Assembly: GCA_004369045.1 (NCBI GenBank)
Contig: ML213515.1
Location: forward strand, 654,818-718,817
DNA: 64,000 bases
Origin: Heliocybe sulcata
Lineage: Eukaryota; Basidiomycota; Agaricomycetes; Gloeophyllales; Gloeophyllaceae
Direction of reading: 5' to 3'
Below, in pieces: positions 54,412-64,000 of the stretch. The notes below the pieces were generated by a model. The model worked only from the letters and a program-made list of their open reading frames with translations, was not told the DNA's origin and did no database searches. Positions within the stretch are counted from its first letter, which is position 1. Every line of letters begins with the position of its first letter. Both the position numbers and the translations under genes were made by a program.

Positions 54412-57400
54412 ATGTCTTCAGCAGACGAGGAGGGACAAGCCGAGTCCGAGCAGCTCAGCAAGAAGAGAAGAGTGCAGAGAGCATGCGATATCTGCAGGCG
54501 CAAGAAAAGTATGGGTTATATCCCTTCTACATGGCTTTTTCTGACCAGGATCCGCCAGTTCGATGTGAGTAGAGCGGATATGGTAGCACCAGACTCTACC
54601 CAATGAACACCTGTGCTATCTAGGCGATGGCGCGCAGATGCCAGGCAACCGCTGTACCAACTGCACGACGTACAATATGGAGTGCACGTATATCGAGGCG
54701 GCGAAGGTGGCATCTCCCTTGCTTGTCTGTGACTGCGCTGACTCTTTGTTCAGAAGCGCGGACCTCCGAAAGGGTTTGTGGCATCCCCGGATGGCTAAAT
54801 GTGGCACTGCTGATGTACGAAACGCTGCAGGTATGTCGAGAGTCTGGAGAATAGGTTGGAAAAGATGGAGAGGTTGCTCGGGAAGGTGCGTCTCGCTGCC
54901 CCACATGCTTCCATCCATTCAACGTATGCCATATTAGATTGCCCCGGAAGCCGACCTCAAAGAGCTCGGCGTTCAATCCGACCACGAGAGCTGGTACCAC
55001 GACCGAAGGCATGGCTCGCCCTCTCGCTCCGCCTCCGCTTTCAAACAGCCCGCACTCGCAAAGTCCTCCCCCGTCTCGCCCACCCCTCCGGACCTCGACC
55101 TCGACCCCTCCGACGACGAGTACCTAAACACGACGCTTACGGAGAACCTGCGCAAGCTCACCGTCGACCCTAATTACCACCGCTTCTTCGGCAAGTCGAG
55201 CGGGATCATGTTCATTCAGACGGCCATCGATTTGAAGAATGAGTATGCTGGGGATGGGGATGAGAAGCAGAGTATCATTGATGAGACTTATTTGGGGAGT
55301 AAGAGGCCTGAGTTCTGGTCTTCGAATCCTGTAAGTACCCTTTGTCTTCCCTAATACATTAACAAGGTTACGTACCCATCTCGGACAACCATTCCACCCC
55401 GTTCGCTCGTTACAGTGGGAAGAACACCGTTTCGGCGAATCCATTCCCTCCTTCACCTTCCCCGCTCCCGACTTAATTGACTCCCTCGTCTCCCTCTACT
55501 TCCTCAACATCAACAACTTCTATCCCTTGCTTCACGAACCCTCCTTCCGCCACAAGGTCGCCGACGGCCTGCACCACCGTGATTCAGGTTTTGGCGGGGT
55601 CCTGCTCGCCGTGTGTGCGTGCGCGAGCAGGTGGAGCGATGACCCGCGGGTGCTCATGGATGGCACAAGAAGCCAGCACTCGGCAGGGTGGCAGTGGTTT
55701 AACCAGGTGCAGATGGTGAGGAAGAGCTTGTTGGCGCCGCCGTGTTTGTATGATTTGCAGCTTTACACGGTGAGTGACCGGATTGTGCGTACAGAGGTCC
55801 TCCGTTTCTTACCCTGACTGCAGCTTTCTGTGATTTTCCTACAAGGATCATCAGCTCCGCAAGGGAGCTGGACTATGGTCGGGATTGGGCTGCGTTTGGC
55901 TCAAGACGTGGGCGCTCATAGGAGGAAAGTGTATAACCCAGATCTAACGCCTGAAGACGAGCTATGGAAGAGAGCGTTTTGGTTAGTCGGTGTTGCGTCT
56001 CGTGGCTGACAGGTCTTAACGCAGTCTCCAGGATACTCGTTACTCTGGACCGAATATACAGCTCAGCGCTTGGTAGGCCTTGCGCCATCCAGGAAGAGGA
56101 GTACATTGTTGTGATCAAGGTTGCCTTCAGCTACTGACCGAAATCGTTGTCTCATAGCTTCGACCTTGATATGCCAGCCGAGTGCGACGACGAATACTGG
56201 CTCGATCCGGATCCCGATAAGGCGTTCAAGCAGCCTCCAGATAAGCCGTCGCGGGTGGCGTACTTCAACAGCTACCTCAAGCTGAACCAGATTCTCGCGT
56301 GTGCATTGAGAACTATTGTGCGTGATCGTCATTCTCGTACTTCCGTGATTACCTGTGCTCATGTGGAGTGTGCGATCATAGTATTCGATAAATAAGTCAA
56401 AGGTGCTGTTAGGCTTTGTGGGTCAGCAGTGGGAGCAGCATATCGTTGCGGAGCTGGATTCGGCATTGAACAAGTGGATCGACTCTGTGCCGGAACATCG
56501 TCTGTATCAACCCTTTCACTTCATTCACAGTACCAGCTGATCGACAGCCATACAGTTCGATGGGATCCTAACCGCGAGGATGAGATTTTCTTCCAACAAT
56601 CAGCAATGCTGTACTGCAATTACTATCACCTGCAGATTCTCGTCCACAGGCCGTTCATCCCTCTTCCTCGCAAGCCATCGCCTTTATCATTCCCCTCGTT
56701 GGCGATCTGCACTAACGCCGCCCGCTCACTCAGTCATGTGGTCGATATACTGCGGAAACGGTCAAAGCAGCCGCTCCCACAGCTGGTGGTACGTCCTCTT
56801 GTTTTCAACGGCGAACAGGGCATTTGACGTGACGGTGCAATAGATGCCAGTGTTTAGCGCAGGTCTGGTGTTACTGCTGAATATATGGGGAGGTAAGCGG
56901 TCCGGACTGTCCACCGATCCGGCGAAAGAGATGGCGGAGGTCCACAAGTGCATGCACGTCCTCAAGGCTTGTGAGCCCAGGTCAGCATGCCGCTCTGTAT
57001 CTCTCCTTCACTACTTATTGTGTCAATGCAGATGGCACTCTGCAGGCCGGCTGTGGGATATCCTGTGCGACCTCGCATCAGTGGGGGACCTCCCGCTCCC
57101 ACAGCCTAGTCCTGCGCCGTCTGGGAAACGCGAGCGCGACTCGGACGAGCCCCTTGGGCTTGGGCGTGTGTCCAGGACTTCGAGCGATGCGAGCTATGAA
57201 GAGAGCGGGCAGCGCGCTTTCGCGGGGACAAGGCGGGTTACGAAGGAGCAGAGCGTGACTATGACTTCGCCCGTTGCGGGCCCGAGTTCTGCGGGCCCCT
57301 CTTCATCGGCGATATTCCCTCCGCAGAATGCGATGGGGGATAGTGTGTTCACGCTACCGATTCACAGCGACGAGCTGGGGAGATTGCCGCTTCATCCCAA

Positions 57401-57898
57401 TTTTGGCGCGCAGACTGTGGCCCCGACTTCGACTATGGCGACTATCGGTCAACAGCCCCCGAGTTCGACAGGAGGATGGTATAGAGATGAGGGCGTCTTG
57501 TCTCGGCCATCTGGCAGCTCGACACCAATGGGTCCGCCAAGTACGATGGGCGCTATGCCGTCGATGCTACAGATGGATCCGATGATGTTCGACTCGGCAA
57601 TGTCGTCTTACGATCTGTACGCGCAGGGAAATCCGCCGCCGCAGTATGCGGCCCCCATGCAGTATGGGGATATGATGGCGCCGCCGATGTTTGCGAACGA
57701 GGATACTATCAATATGTGGTCGAACGCTCCCACAGGTTTTGAGTGAGTGCGCTGTTTAGAGTGTGCGTGCGCAGTTTCTAACTGTCTGATTCTAGGATGG
57801 ATGACTGGGGAACGTACATCACGAATGTTTGCGGACTCACCAATACGAGCCATTATCCTGGGAATCCTGGGGCACCGCCCAGAACTGAGGGCGGGTAG
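54412..57898 (+). CDS. Zn2Cys6 fungal transcription factor
   Basis: Fifteen exons (54412-54508, 54559-54564, 54624-54706, 54754-54773, 54831-54885, 54938-55330, 55416-55769, 55824-55981, 56032-56100, 56158-56317, 56382-56499, 56556-56788, 56844-56980, 57032-57742, 57796-57898) give 898 aa in one consistent frame. The zinc cluster is RACDICRRKKIRCDGAQMPG, NRCTNCTTYNMECTY; the linker KKRGPPKGYVESLENRLEKM leads into a coiled coil. The fungal-specific middle homology region follows (LYFLNINNFYPLLHEPSFRH, WTMVGIGLRLAQDVGAHRRK, FDLDMPAECDDEYW). The C-terminus is rich in Ser, Pro and Met. The IRC of the cluster depends on a 6-nt microexon. It is a nuclear regulator; its targets are unknown. It converges with galactokinase, 260 bp between stops. 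Confidence 0.93.
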
Positions 57899-58158
57899 AT
57901 GAGTTATAGATCTCCACCTGTTCCTTAATTCATCCCACCTTCCTGTAGCCATAGCTTCCTGTCTTGCATCCGTATCTCTAGGCTCATCTAGCCCCACTCA
58001 TCGCTGTTGAACAGTAATATATCATGTATAGCTAGGCACTCATCGCACCTCTCCGTAGATAGTTTCGATATATCAGAGAACGGCTGGAGCATATTTATTC
58101 GCGGTTGGCTAAAGGTACATACTACATCTATACTTCATTCTTCATTGTCTGTTCATCT

Positions 58159-60419
58159 TCATTCAAACTTGTACACTAGAGGACGGTCAGCTATGTATGA
58201 TCCAAATACTGCGCTCCGCTCACCGAATGCACCGCTACTGGGCTTTGTAGCGAAGATAACCTCGTGAAGGGCTTCGCCTTCGAGATTCTTGTACGGCGGA
58301 TACGCAGCCTTGATCTTTGCGATGAACTGGTCGACCTCGGACTCTGCGACAAGGGACACTGTGCAGCCTCCCCATCCGGCGCCTGAGACATCCTGCAGTC
58401 AGTATCAGGTATTCACTCGAAGCACTGATGCGAAGTACCTGTCAATCGCGACCCGTACGCTCCTGCTTCTCGACACAAGGTCGTCAGCTGGTCGAGTTCG
58501 GGACATGAGCATTCGAAGAGCTTCGAGCACGACTGTTGCGATTCGTTCATGAGAGCTCCGAGGATCTGCAAGATCTTGTCAATACGCGGACTACAGACAG
58601 ATTTGGCTGTTGTCACTGTACCCCCAGTGTCGCTTTAGTGGTCTTCTCTTCGACGGGTGCATCGCCCTTAGTTGCTGTGGATAGGTATCGCCTTTAGTTC
58701 AAAATAGAGACCGAGATTTTCTGGTCTACTCACCAGCGTCTGAGGGCAACTGCTCATGGGCCTGCAAGCAAGCCTGGCGGAACTGGAGCACCCGAAGCGC
58801 CTCGGAGAAGACATGCGCCGCACGCTTGTACAGCTGGAACTTCCCGTTCGGTGCCTCGACGTCCACCCAGCTCAAGTACGTCTCGTGGAAATCCTCCTTG
58901 CTCAAGCCGGACATCTCGACCATCTCCTCCATAGTCACTCCCAGCTGCTCGTCGCCCTCCTTCCAGGTTGCTGGCCGCAATTTCCCAGTGTGTGCACCGA
59001 GCTCGGTGAGGGCTTTGTAGAGCTGCTCAGTCGAGACGGAAGCTTGGCCACCCTTTGTTTCTTGGACACCGAGGTATCTCCCTACGACCTCACGCAGGGT
59101 GACCTTCTCGCGGCTGCCGCCCTGGTCGAGTGGGAGGTTGAGGAGGCGGCAGAGGACACGGGCGGCGACGAGCGTCTCAACGACCCGGAGGTTGTACTGC
59201 GTTTTGGCGCCGACCACTTTGTCGGACACGACTAGTGAATTTGCGCAGACGAAGACGCCGCCTGCGCTGGGTCTCGGTACTTCGAGGACTACGCTGGCCT
59301 TGTGAGGGTCTTCGGGATGAGGAGCGGTAGAGGAGACGAGGGAAGGAGCAGCTGTCGTGCTCGTCTCGGCGGGAACGGAGGGAGAAGACCCGGATGGGAG
59401 GGGGATGGGTTCGGCGGAGAGGGTGGGGAAGAAGGTTATGTAGAGTGCGGAGTTCGGGAGGGAAATGACCGATGCGGCTTGGTCCATTCTAATAAAGTAT
59501 AGTCAGGTTAGGCAGGATGCATAGCAAAACCATGTGAGCCTACCCGCCCGAGTTGACGCCGACTCTCTTCTCGTTCTCCATAGCGAGCTCGACCAGGCGT
59601 CCCTTGTTCACTTGATCCAACTTGTTGTTTACGGCCAGGAACGTGAGGGTAGAGGCGACGACCATCGCGGCTGACGAGGAGAGACCGGACCCAGCGGGTA
59701 CAGATCCGGTTACGAGGATATCAACAGGTACGGGCTGCTCGGATCCCGAAGCAAAGAATGTGTTCAGCACGCCCTGCATGCGAGATGTTAATCAGCACTC
59801 CGATAGATCGTACCACCAAACGTTCGCACATAGTATCCTGCCTTGACGTAGCTCTCCCAGTTAAGCTGCGTCTTGTCTATCTCCAGAAACCATTGGTTAT
59901 CCTTGAGTGATGGAGCGAATTGTTTCGGGGAATATTTTGAACCTGCGAGGTTCTCGGCTCTCACAGCACCTGTTGGGTCAAAAATCGGCCTCTTGTATCT
60001 TCGACGCAAGGACTGCTATTTACCTTGTTCATCTGAAGAGCGCGGTGCACACGCCATCAAGATGTCCCGTTCCACAGCTGCTGGAAGGACGCCGAAAAGA
60101 GCATAGTCGATGTGTTCACCTATCAAGCTGAGTTTCTAGCTGCTCAGTCTCCACAAGAGTAAAGAACAGGGCTCCCACATACTTGACTCTCCCTGGAGCT
60201 CGTGCGATGTAAGCCGGTTTCCTGCCAAATCGTGTTTCGAATTCTTTGGCAAGATTATCCCAGCGAGGACTATGTCGTTGGTATCATCCCAAGGTAAGTC
60301 CCATCAGAGATTTAACGTCGGTGGCAATGAAGCACTCACGCATGATTCAATGCACTTCCGAGGCTGGCATAGGCCTCCTCAAGAGTAGTGAGAACGGGGA
60401 TCGGTTTTGACGCTGCCAT
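58159..60419 (-). CDS. GAL1: Galactokinase
   Basis: Nine exons in transcript order (60340-60419, 60183-60269, 60024-60127, 59830-59969, 59544-59773, 58734-59488, 58622-58674, 58439-58565, 58159-58382) give 599 aa. It phosphorylates galactose at C1 with ATP, the entry step of the Leloir pathway, in the cytosol. All three GHMP-kinase motifs are present: [36 protein letters not shown] and LTGAGWGGC with TVSLVAE. NSGGMDQAAS carries the catalytic aspartate. It is about 70 residues longer than the yeast enzyme, mostly from a Ser/Pro/Thr-rich insert after [13 protein letters not shown]. The promoter lies in the 400 bp before the epimerase stop codon (60420-60819), where I see no clear regulator site. 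Confidence 0.95.
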
Positions 60420-60819
60420 TTCGCTGGTCGAATTTTGGATCCGCGGGGGTGGGGGAGGTAAAAACCGGGGATAATGATGTCAAGATTGTTGATAAACTGC
60501 ATACCGTATGGTTCTCGGTCCGCTGCAAGATCGAGAAGGTGGCCCGGACCGAGCGAGAGGCACATTTGATTTTGCTCGCGCGGAAACTTGTTTGTACGTG
60601 TTGAATGAGCCGCTGTGGCACTTGACCGTCGCGATCCACCTCGAACGTTGAATATCGCCTGCCTCGTACTTACCAGACTGTTACTTTCTGCCGGATACAT
60701 ATGATTATAGTCGCGGTGCCCCTGATCTGCAAAGCATTCCACGGTGGTACATGTGCAATGTGATATAGATGATATACGTGAATTATGTATCCGGATTCAA
60801 TGATCGCAACAACACTGTC

Positions 60820-62307
60820 TTAATACGCATCCGCATAACGTTCGATGACAGCTCTAATCTTGAATGCATCGTTAATCCGACCATTCTTAATCAGCGCCTC
60901 CGCCTCCGGTTTGACGCTATCCAAGAAGTCCTGTTTGCCCTTGACTGGCTTCCAGCCAAGTGCCCGAGACCGCTCGGCTTTGCAGTACGAATTGGTGCCG
61001 AAGAAAGTCGCCTAGTCGTTCCCAGCCGTGGCAGTTAGGACGAAAAGCTGGTCAGAAATAATGAGAACATACCCCAGCGAAGTACTTGTCCAGGTCCTCC
61101 TTCGTAAACGGTGTAGGCTCCGCGCTGGTGGCTCGGCCTAAATCGACCAATACCTGTCCTATAGCCTGTGCAAGCTCGTAGTGCGAGTAGTATCCGTTCT
61201 CGGCAAAGTAGTAGCCATTGCGACCGTGAGCGACGCTCGCATCCTTCCTCGCCTTGTCAAAAATGATGATGTAAAGGTCCGCGGCTACAATGGAGTCCAT
61301 CAGTATGTGTACTTGCGGAAGTCCAATAGGTGATCACGCACTGTCGTCGATGTCAACACATGGCCAGACGTTCTTGCCAGGACCGACCATTCCGCTTTCT
61401 CTCTTATGCCAGCCGATCGCCAGCATGCAGGGTATCTCGATCGAATGCGGGTTGCTGATGCCCTTGTCGAACAGCGGGCCAGAGGCCATCCCGAAGATTG
61501 TCGAGGGCAGGATAATGTGGGTACGGACATAGCCTAAAGAATAGGGTGAATAACCTATCAGAACAGGTAACGAGGTTCGATTTACCTTCGTCGCCTGCTG
61601 CTGCTATGACTTCGTCGACCCATCTGTGGGGTTGTTTCGAGTCGAGAGCTTCGATCTTGGCGCTGTCACGATCCGAATACAAGTTGTCGGTTGCGTATTT
61701 TCCCTCGGCATTATCGACGAGGACACCTAACCGGCACGTATCGTGCGTTAGATAATGCATGAGCTGGATTCCGAATGCGAGACTTACCGGTCCCGGACTA
61801 GAGTGACCGAGAAGTAAGTATACCACTTCCAGAGATGTGCGCGAAAGGGACATACCGTATGAATAAGGATGGGAGCTTTCCCCGTCTCGGCATATCTCTT
61901 CCGTAGTCCCTTCAAGATGGCCTTAGCAGCGGGAAGGTCATCGCAGTCAGCCTGAACGTAATATTAAAGGTCAGTCGTCAAATTCAGTTAGAAGAAAAAG
62001 GGCTCCAAACGCACGATAGTAAAGACGACGTCCGACGAGGCGGCGGCAGTTTCCAACTTGTCCAAATCAGAGTGCGAGCCTAACAGGGCCTTTACACCGA
62101 ATGTCTCGAGCAGCTTGGCTTTTTCAGCATTGCGGACAAGCACGGTGATCTCGAACGAGCTTGCTTCGGAATGGCTAAGTAGGCGCTGGAGAACTGAGCC
62201 TCCCAGGTAGCCTACATACCATCGTTATAATATGGTAAGGAATATGGATGATGGAGGAACTACGAACCTGTCGCTCCAGTGAGGAAGATGTTCGTCTTTG
62301 AAGTCAT
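60820..62307 (-). CDS. NAD(P)-dependent epimerase/dehydratase (atypical short-chain family)
   Basis: Eight exons in transcript order (62268-62307, 62015-62211, 61856-61951, 61788-61797, 61586-61726, 61342-61533, 61073-61284, 60820-61011) give 359 aa. MTSKTNIFLTGATGYLGGSV holds the TGATGYLG dinucleotide motif. SDVVFTIADCDD and HTSGTGVLVDNAEGKYA follow, then YVRTHIILPSTIFGMASGPL, VWPCVDIDDTADLYIIIFDK and LGWKPVKGKQDFLDSVKPEA. It resembles the fungal SDR-e/NmrA-like proteins rather than UDP-glucose 4-epimerase; a usual YxxxK active site was not evident. The S-G-T motif is encoded by a 10-nt microexon. A fragment of a paralogue is at 34484-34745. Confidence 0.9.
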
Positions 62308-62500
62308 TGTCGCGGATCTGAGCTCGTATAGCACTTGTTATGCTGATATTCCGTGCATTGAATGCCCATTTTATACGAGGAGCCCTTTCCCATATTCCAA
62401 CCTTCTCGATATTTGTTCGTACGTTCAAGCTTGGAATTGTAAGCAGGCTACCGAAGCATTAGTGATGGGAGATCACTTACAAATAGGGGTTATTTGGCTT

Positions 62501-62540
62501 ATTCACTGATTCAATCATTCACCGATTCACCGATTCACCG
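62501..62540. repeat. Tandem repeat, five 8-bp units
   Basis: ATTCACTG, ATTCAATC and three ATTCACCG units follow directly. The repeat lies in the gap between the epimerase start and the F-box relic. Confidence 0.85.
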
Positions 62541-62699
62541 GCAGACCAACAGCAAGTGCCGGCCCGGCGGACGCTCTCGCCAGGCCTTGCAAGCGCGACT
62601 GCATTGCATCGCGGTCATATCATCCATACTGGCTGAATAATGTTTTCCGGCAAGAGAAGAGGCGAAGTCGATGATATCAGGATTGCCGCTCCTGCCACT

Positions 62700-63492
62700 T
62701 CTAATTTCCTGCAGGCAAGAGTTCGACGCCAATGCTGGGACCCGGAAGGCGGTCAAGAAGTCGGCCATGTCTGTAATTTCTACATGATGGCCAAAGTGGA
62801 TTTTTGAAAACTCCAGACACGGTGGCACATCGATCTCAAGCACCTTCATGGGAGTGATGTGCGTCGGAGCTGTTGCAGAGCACCATGTCGATGGAATACT
62901 GTGGTAACACATCTAAAATTACTATCGAGTGCCGCAGAGGTCGGCCCACTGAGAAGGCGGGAAACATAATACAGTGCCGGACCAGGCTTAAGCTTTGCAG
63001 GAGTGGTACCTGCAGCAGCGAATCCGAGGGATAGGTTTGAGAGTCTACGCATTGTAATGAGACATTCCAACATAGCGATACCCAGCCGAGACGCATCGAG
63101 AGAGAGAGAACGCGGCACTGCGGGTATGAAATAACGTAGCGCAGAGGCGCAGTCGCTGGGATAGCCGTTGTACAGCATCAAAAAGCAAATCGACAAGGAT
63201 AGAGGCCGTGTCCCCGAGCGAGGTAGCCATAGCTCCAGAAGAGAAACTTACGACGGCATGTCCAGCGGGTGAAAACGATTGTCCTCGGGGTGTTCCTGCT
63301 CGACGGAATGCACGTCAACATGTAGTGAGCACTAAATCAGGGTCGTAGCAATGGCGCACTCCCTCCAGCATTGGCAGACCAGGGTGCGGAGAAGCGGAGC
63401 CAGGCGAGAATCGGGTACAATGAACTTGGGCTTTGTGTCCAGACAGCGCATATGAAGATCCTGGAAACCAGCTCTGTGGGAATGATTTGCAT
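62700..63492 (-). pseudogene. Truncated, frameshifted F-box gene
   Basis: The ATG at 63492 opens MQIIPTELVSRIFI, then the frame shifts within the F-box. The next pieces (CLDTKPKFIVPDSRLAPLLR, LVCQCWREC) are in another frame. Later fragments VILDVLPQYS and ADFLTAFRVPAL...CLQEI correspond to ILPQYTSL and FLALFLVPSLQEL of intact genes. The C-terminal third is missing. It lies directly upstream of the epimerase gene in the same orientation. Its upstream module (63724-64000) is the partner of 26215-26520. Confidence 0.75.
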
Positions 63493-63723
63493 GAACGACC
63501 ACGTAGTATCGTAGGATCGAATATCGCTGAGGGACATCCCGGTGGTTAATGGCTTATGCTGTAAGTGCCGTCACCCTTGAAGGCAGGCTGTGTTGAACGA
63601 TGGCACCTGGCAAGCAAGTAGTGGAACCAGCAGCACTGGGCATATGGCAATTATGAAGGTAACAACGAACCAGTCTCACTTGAAGCACCAACAATGAATG
63701 CAGACGACAATGGGCGTCGTCCC

Positions 63724-64000
63724 GTTCAGTTAACTGATTCTTTGTGGCGGATTTGTGGCAGCAATGCCACGGTGGCACCGGAAGTTGCCGTCTGGCTGGA
63801 AAACTGCCAGTGTCCACCGCAGAGTTTTCTTCCTTCTTCTGTCGATGACTGAGTCGTCAGAAACACAGACTTCACCAGGGCTGTAGACGAGAACGCAGCT
63901 GCTACTGCGTTCACGATACCTTCTGGTGCGGGATCGATCGTACCACCGTCGATCTGCAGATGCCACTTACGCGTTAGAGATGTCGCAAATGCGCTGCATT
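63724..64000 (-). repeat. Dispersed F-box upstream module (copy B), cut by window end
   Basis: Homologous to 26215-26520 in the same orientation. The core palindrome is GTGGCAGCAATGCCAC at 63755-63770, followed by GGTGGCACCGGAAG. Shared text near 63950 reads TCGATCTGCAGATGCCACTT. It lies about 230 bp upstream of the F-box relic start. It continues beyond the window. Confidence 0.75.

Noticed and set aside
60820-62307. Naming the epimerase GAL10
   Set aside because: It lacks the GAL10 domain pattern and the usual YxxxK site was not found; it resembles NmrA-like atypical SDRs.

Overview
The window is nuclear DNA of a filamentous basidiomycete, most likely a mushroom-forming Agaricomycete and perhaps Polyporales. 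The evidence is gene structure and content. Conserved genes carry many short introns (about 50-65 bp, GT-AG). They include a basidiomycete-type macrophage-activating-glycoprotein homologue, an indoleamine dioxygenase and a galactokinase. Large, mostly intronless F-box genes are amplified between them. No rRNA, tRNA or CRISPR array could be supported. All exon models were built by eye from splice sites, reading phase and family similarity.

Layout. 1-2 kb: a partial unknown ORF at the left edge and palindromic sequence of possible mobile origin. 2-5.3 kb: two paralogous FMN-binding (pyridoxamine-phosphate-oxidase-like) genes flank a UPF0014/FetB-type membrane permease. 6.7-10.6 kb: two F-box genes. 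11-12.4 kb: a medium-chain reductase. 12.8-16.8 kb: a C2-domain phosphatidylserine decarboxylase of the PSD2 type. 18.3-20.9 kb: a HAM1-like lipid-binding-fold protein. 21.8-28.2 kb: a tandem F-box pair, an F-box relic and a divergent F-box-like gene. 29.6-35.3 kb: an array of minus-strand F-box genes and pseudogenes, with an epimerase gene fragment embedded in it. 36.1-38.5 kb: an HMG-box protein and the glycoprotein. 40.2-44.7 kb: two plus-strand F-box genes related to the minus-strand array, one with a TA-flanked DNA transposon upstream. 45-62.3 kb: a conserved block of cytochrome c, a DHHC palmitoyltransferase, kinetochore DSN1/Mis13, indoleamine 2,3-dioxygenase, a 15-exon Zn2Cys6 regulator, galactokinase and an atypical epimerase/dehydratase. 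The right edge holds another F-box relic and a second copy of its upstream module.

The main story is F-box family turnover. At least eight apparently intact F-box genes or F-box-like genes and about six relics lie among housekeeping genes. They share upstream sequence modules, inverted copies, near-identical conversion tracts and replication-slippage lesions. The conserved genes between them do not form an obvious single pathway. Galactokinase beside a zinc-cluster regulator is suggestive only. The best supported unusual items are: a non-autonomous Tc1/mariner-like element whose empty site survives in a paralogous promoter; a mosaic F-box pseudogene built from three relatives; an epimerase/F-box chimera that repeats the gene order seen 28 kb away; and 6-nt and 10-nt microexons inside conserved motifs.
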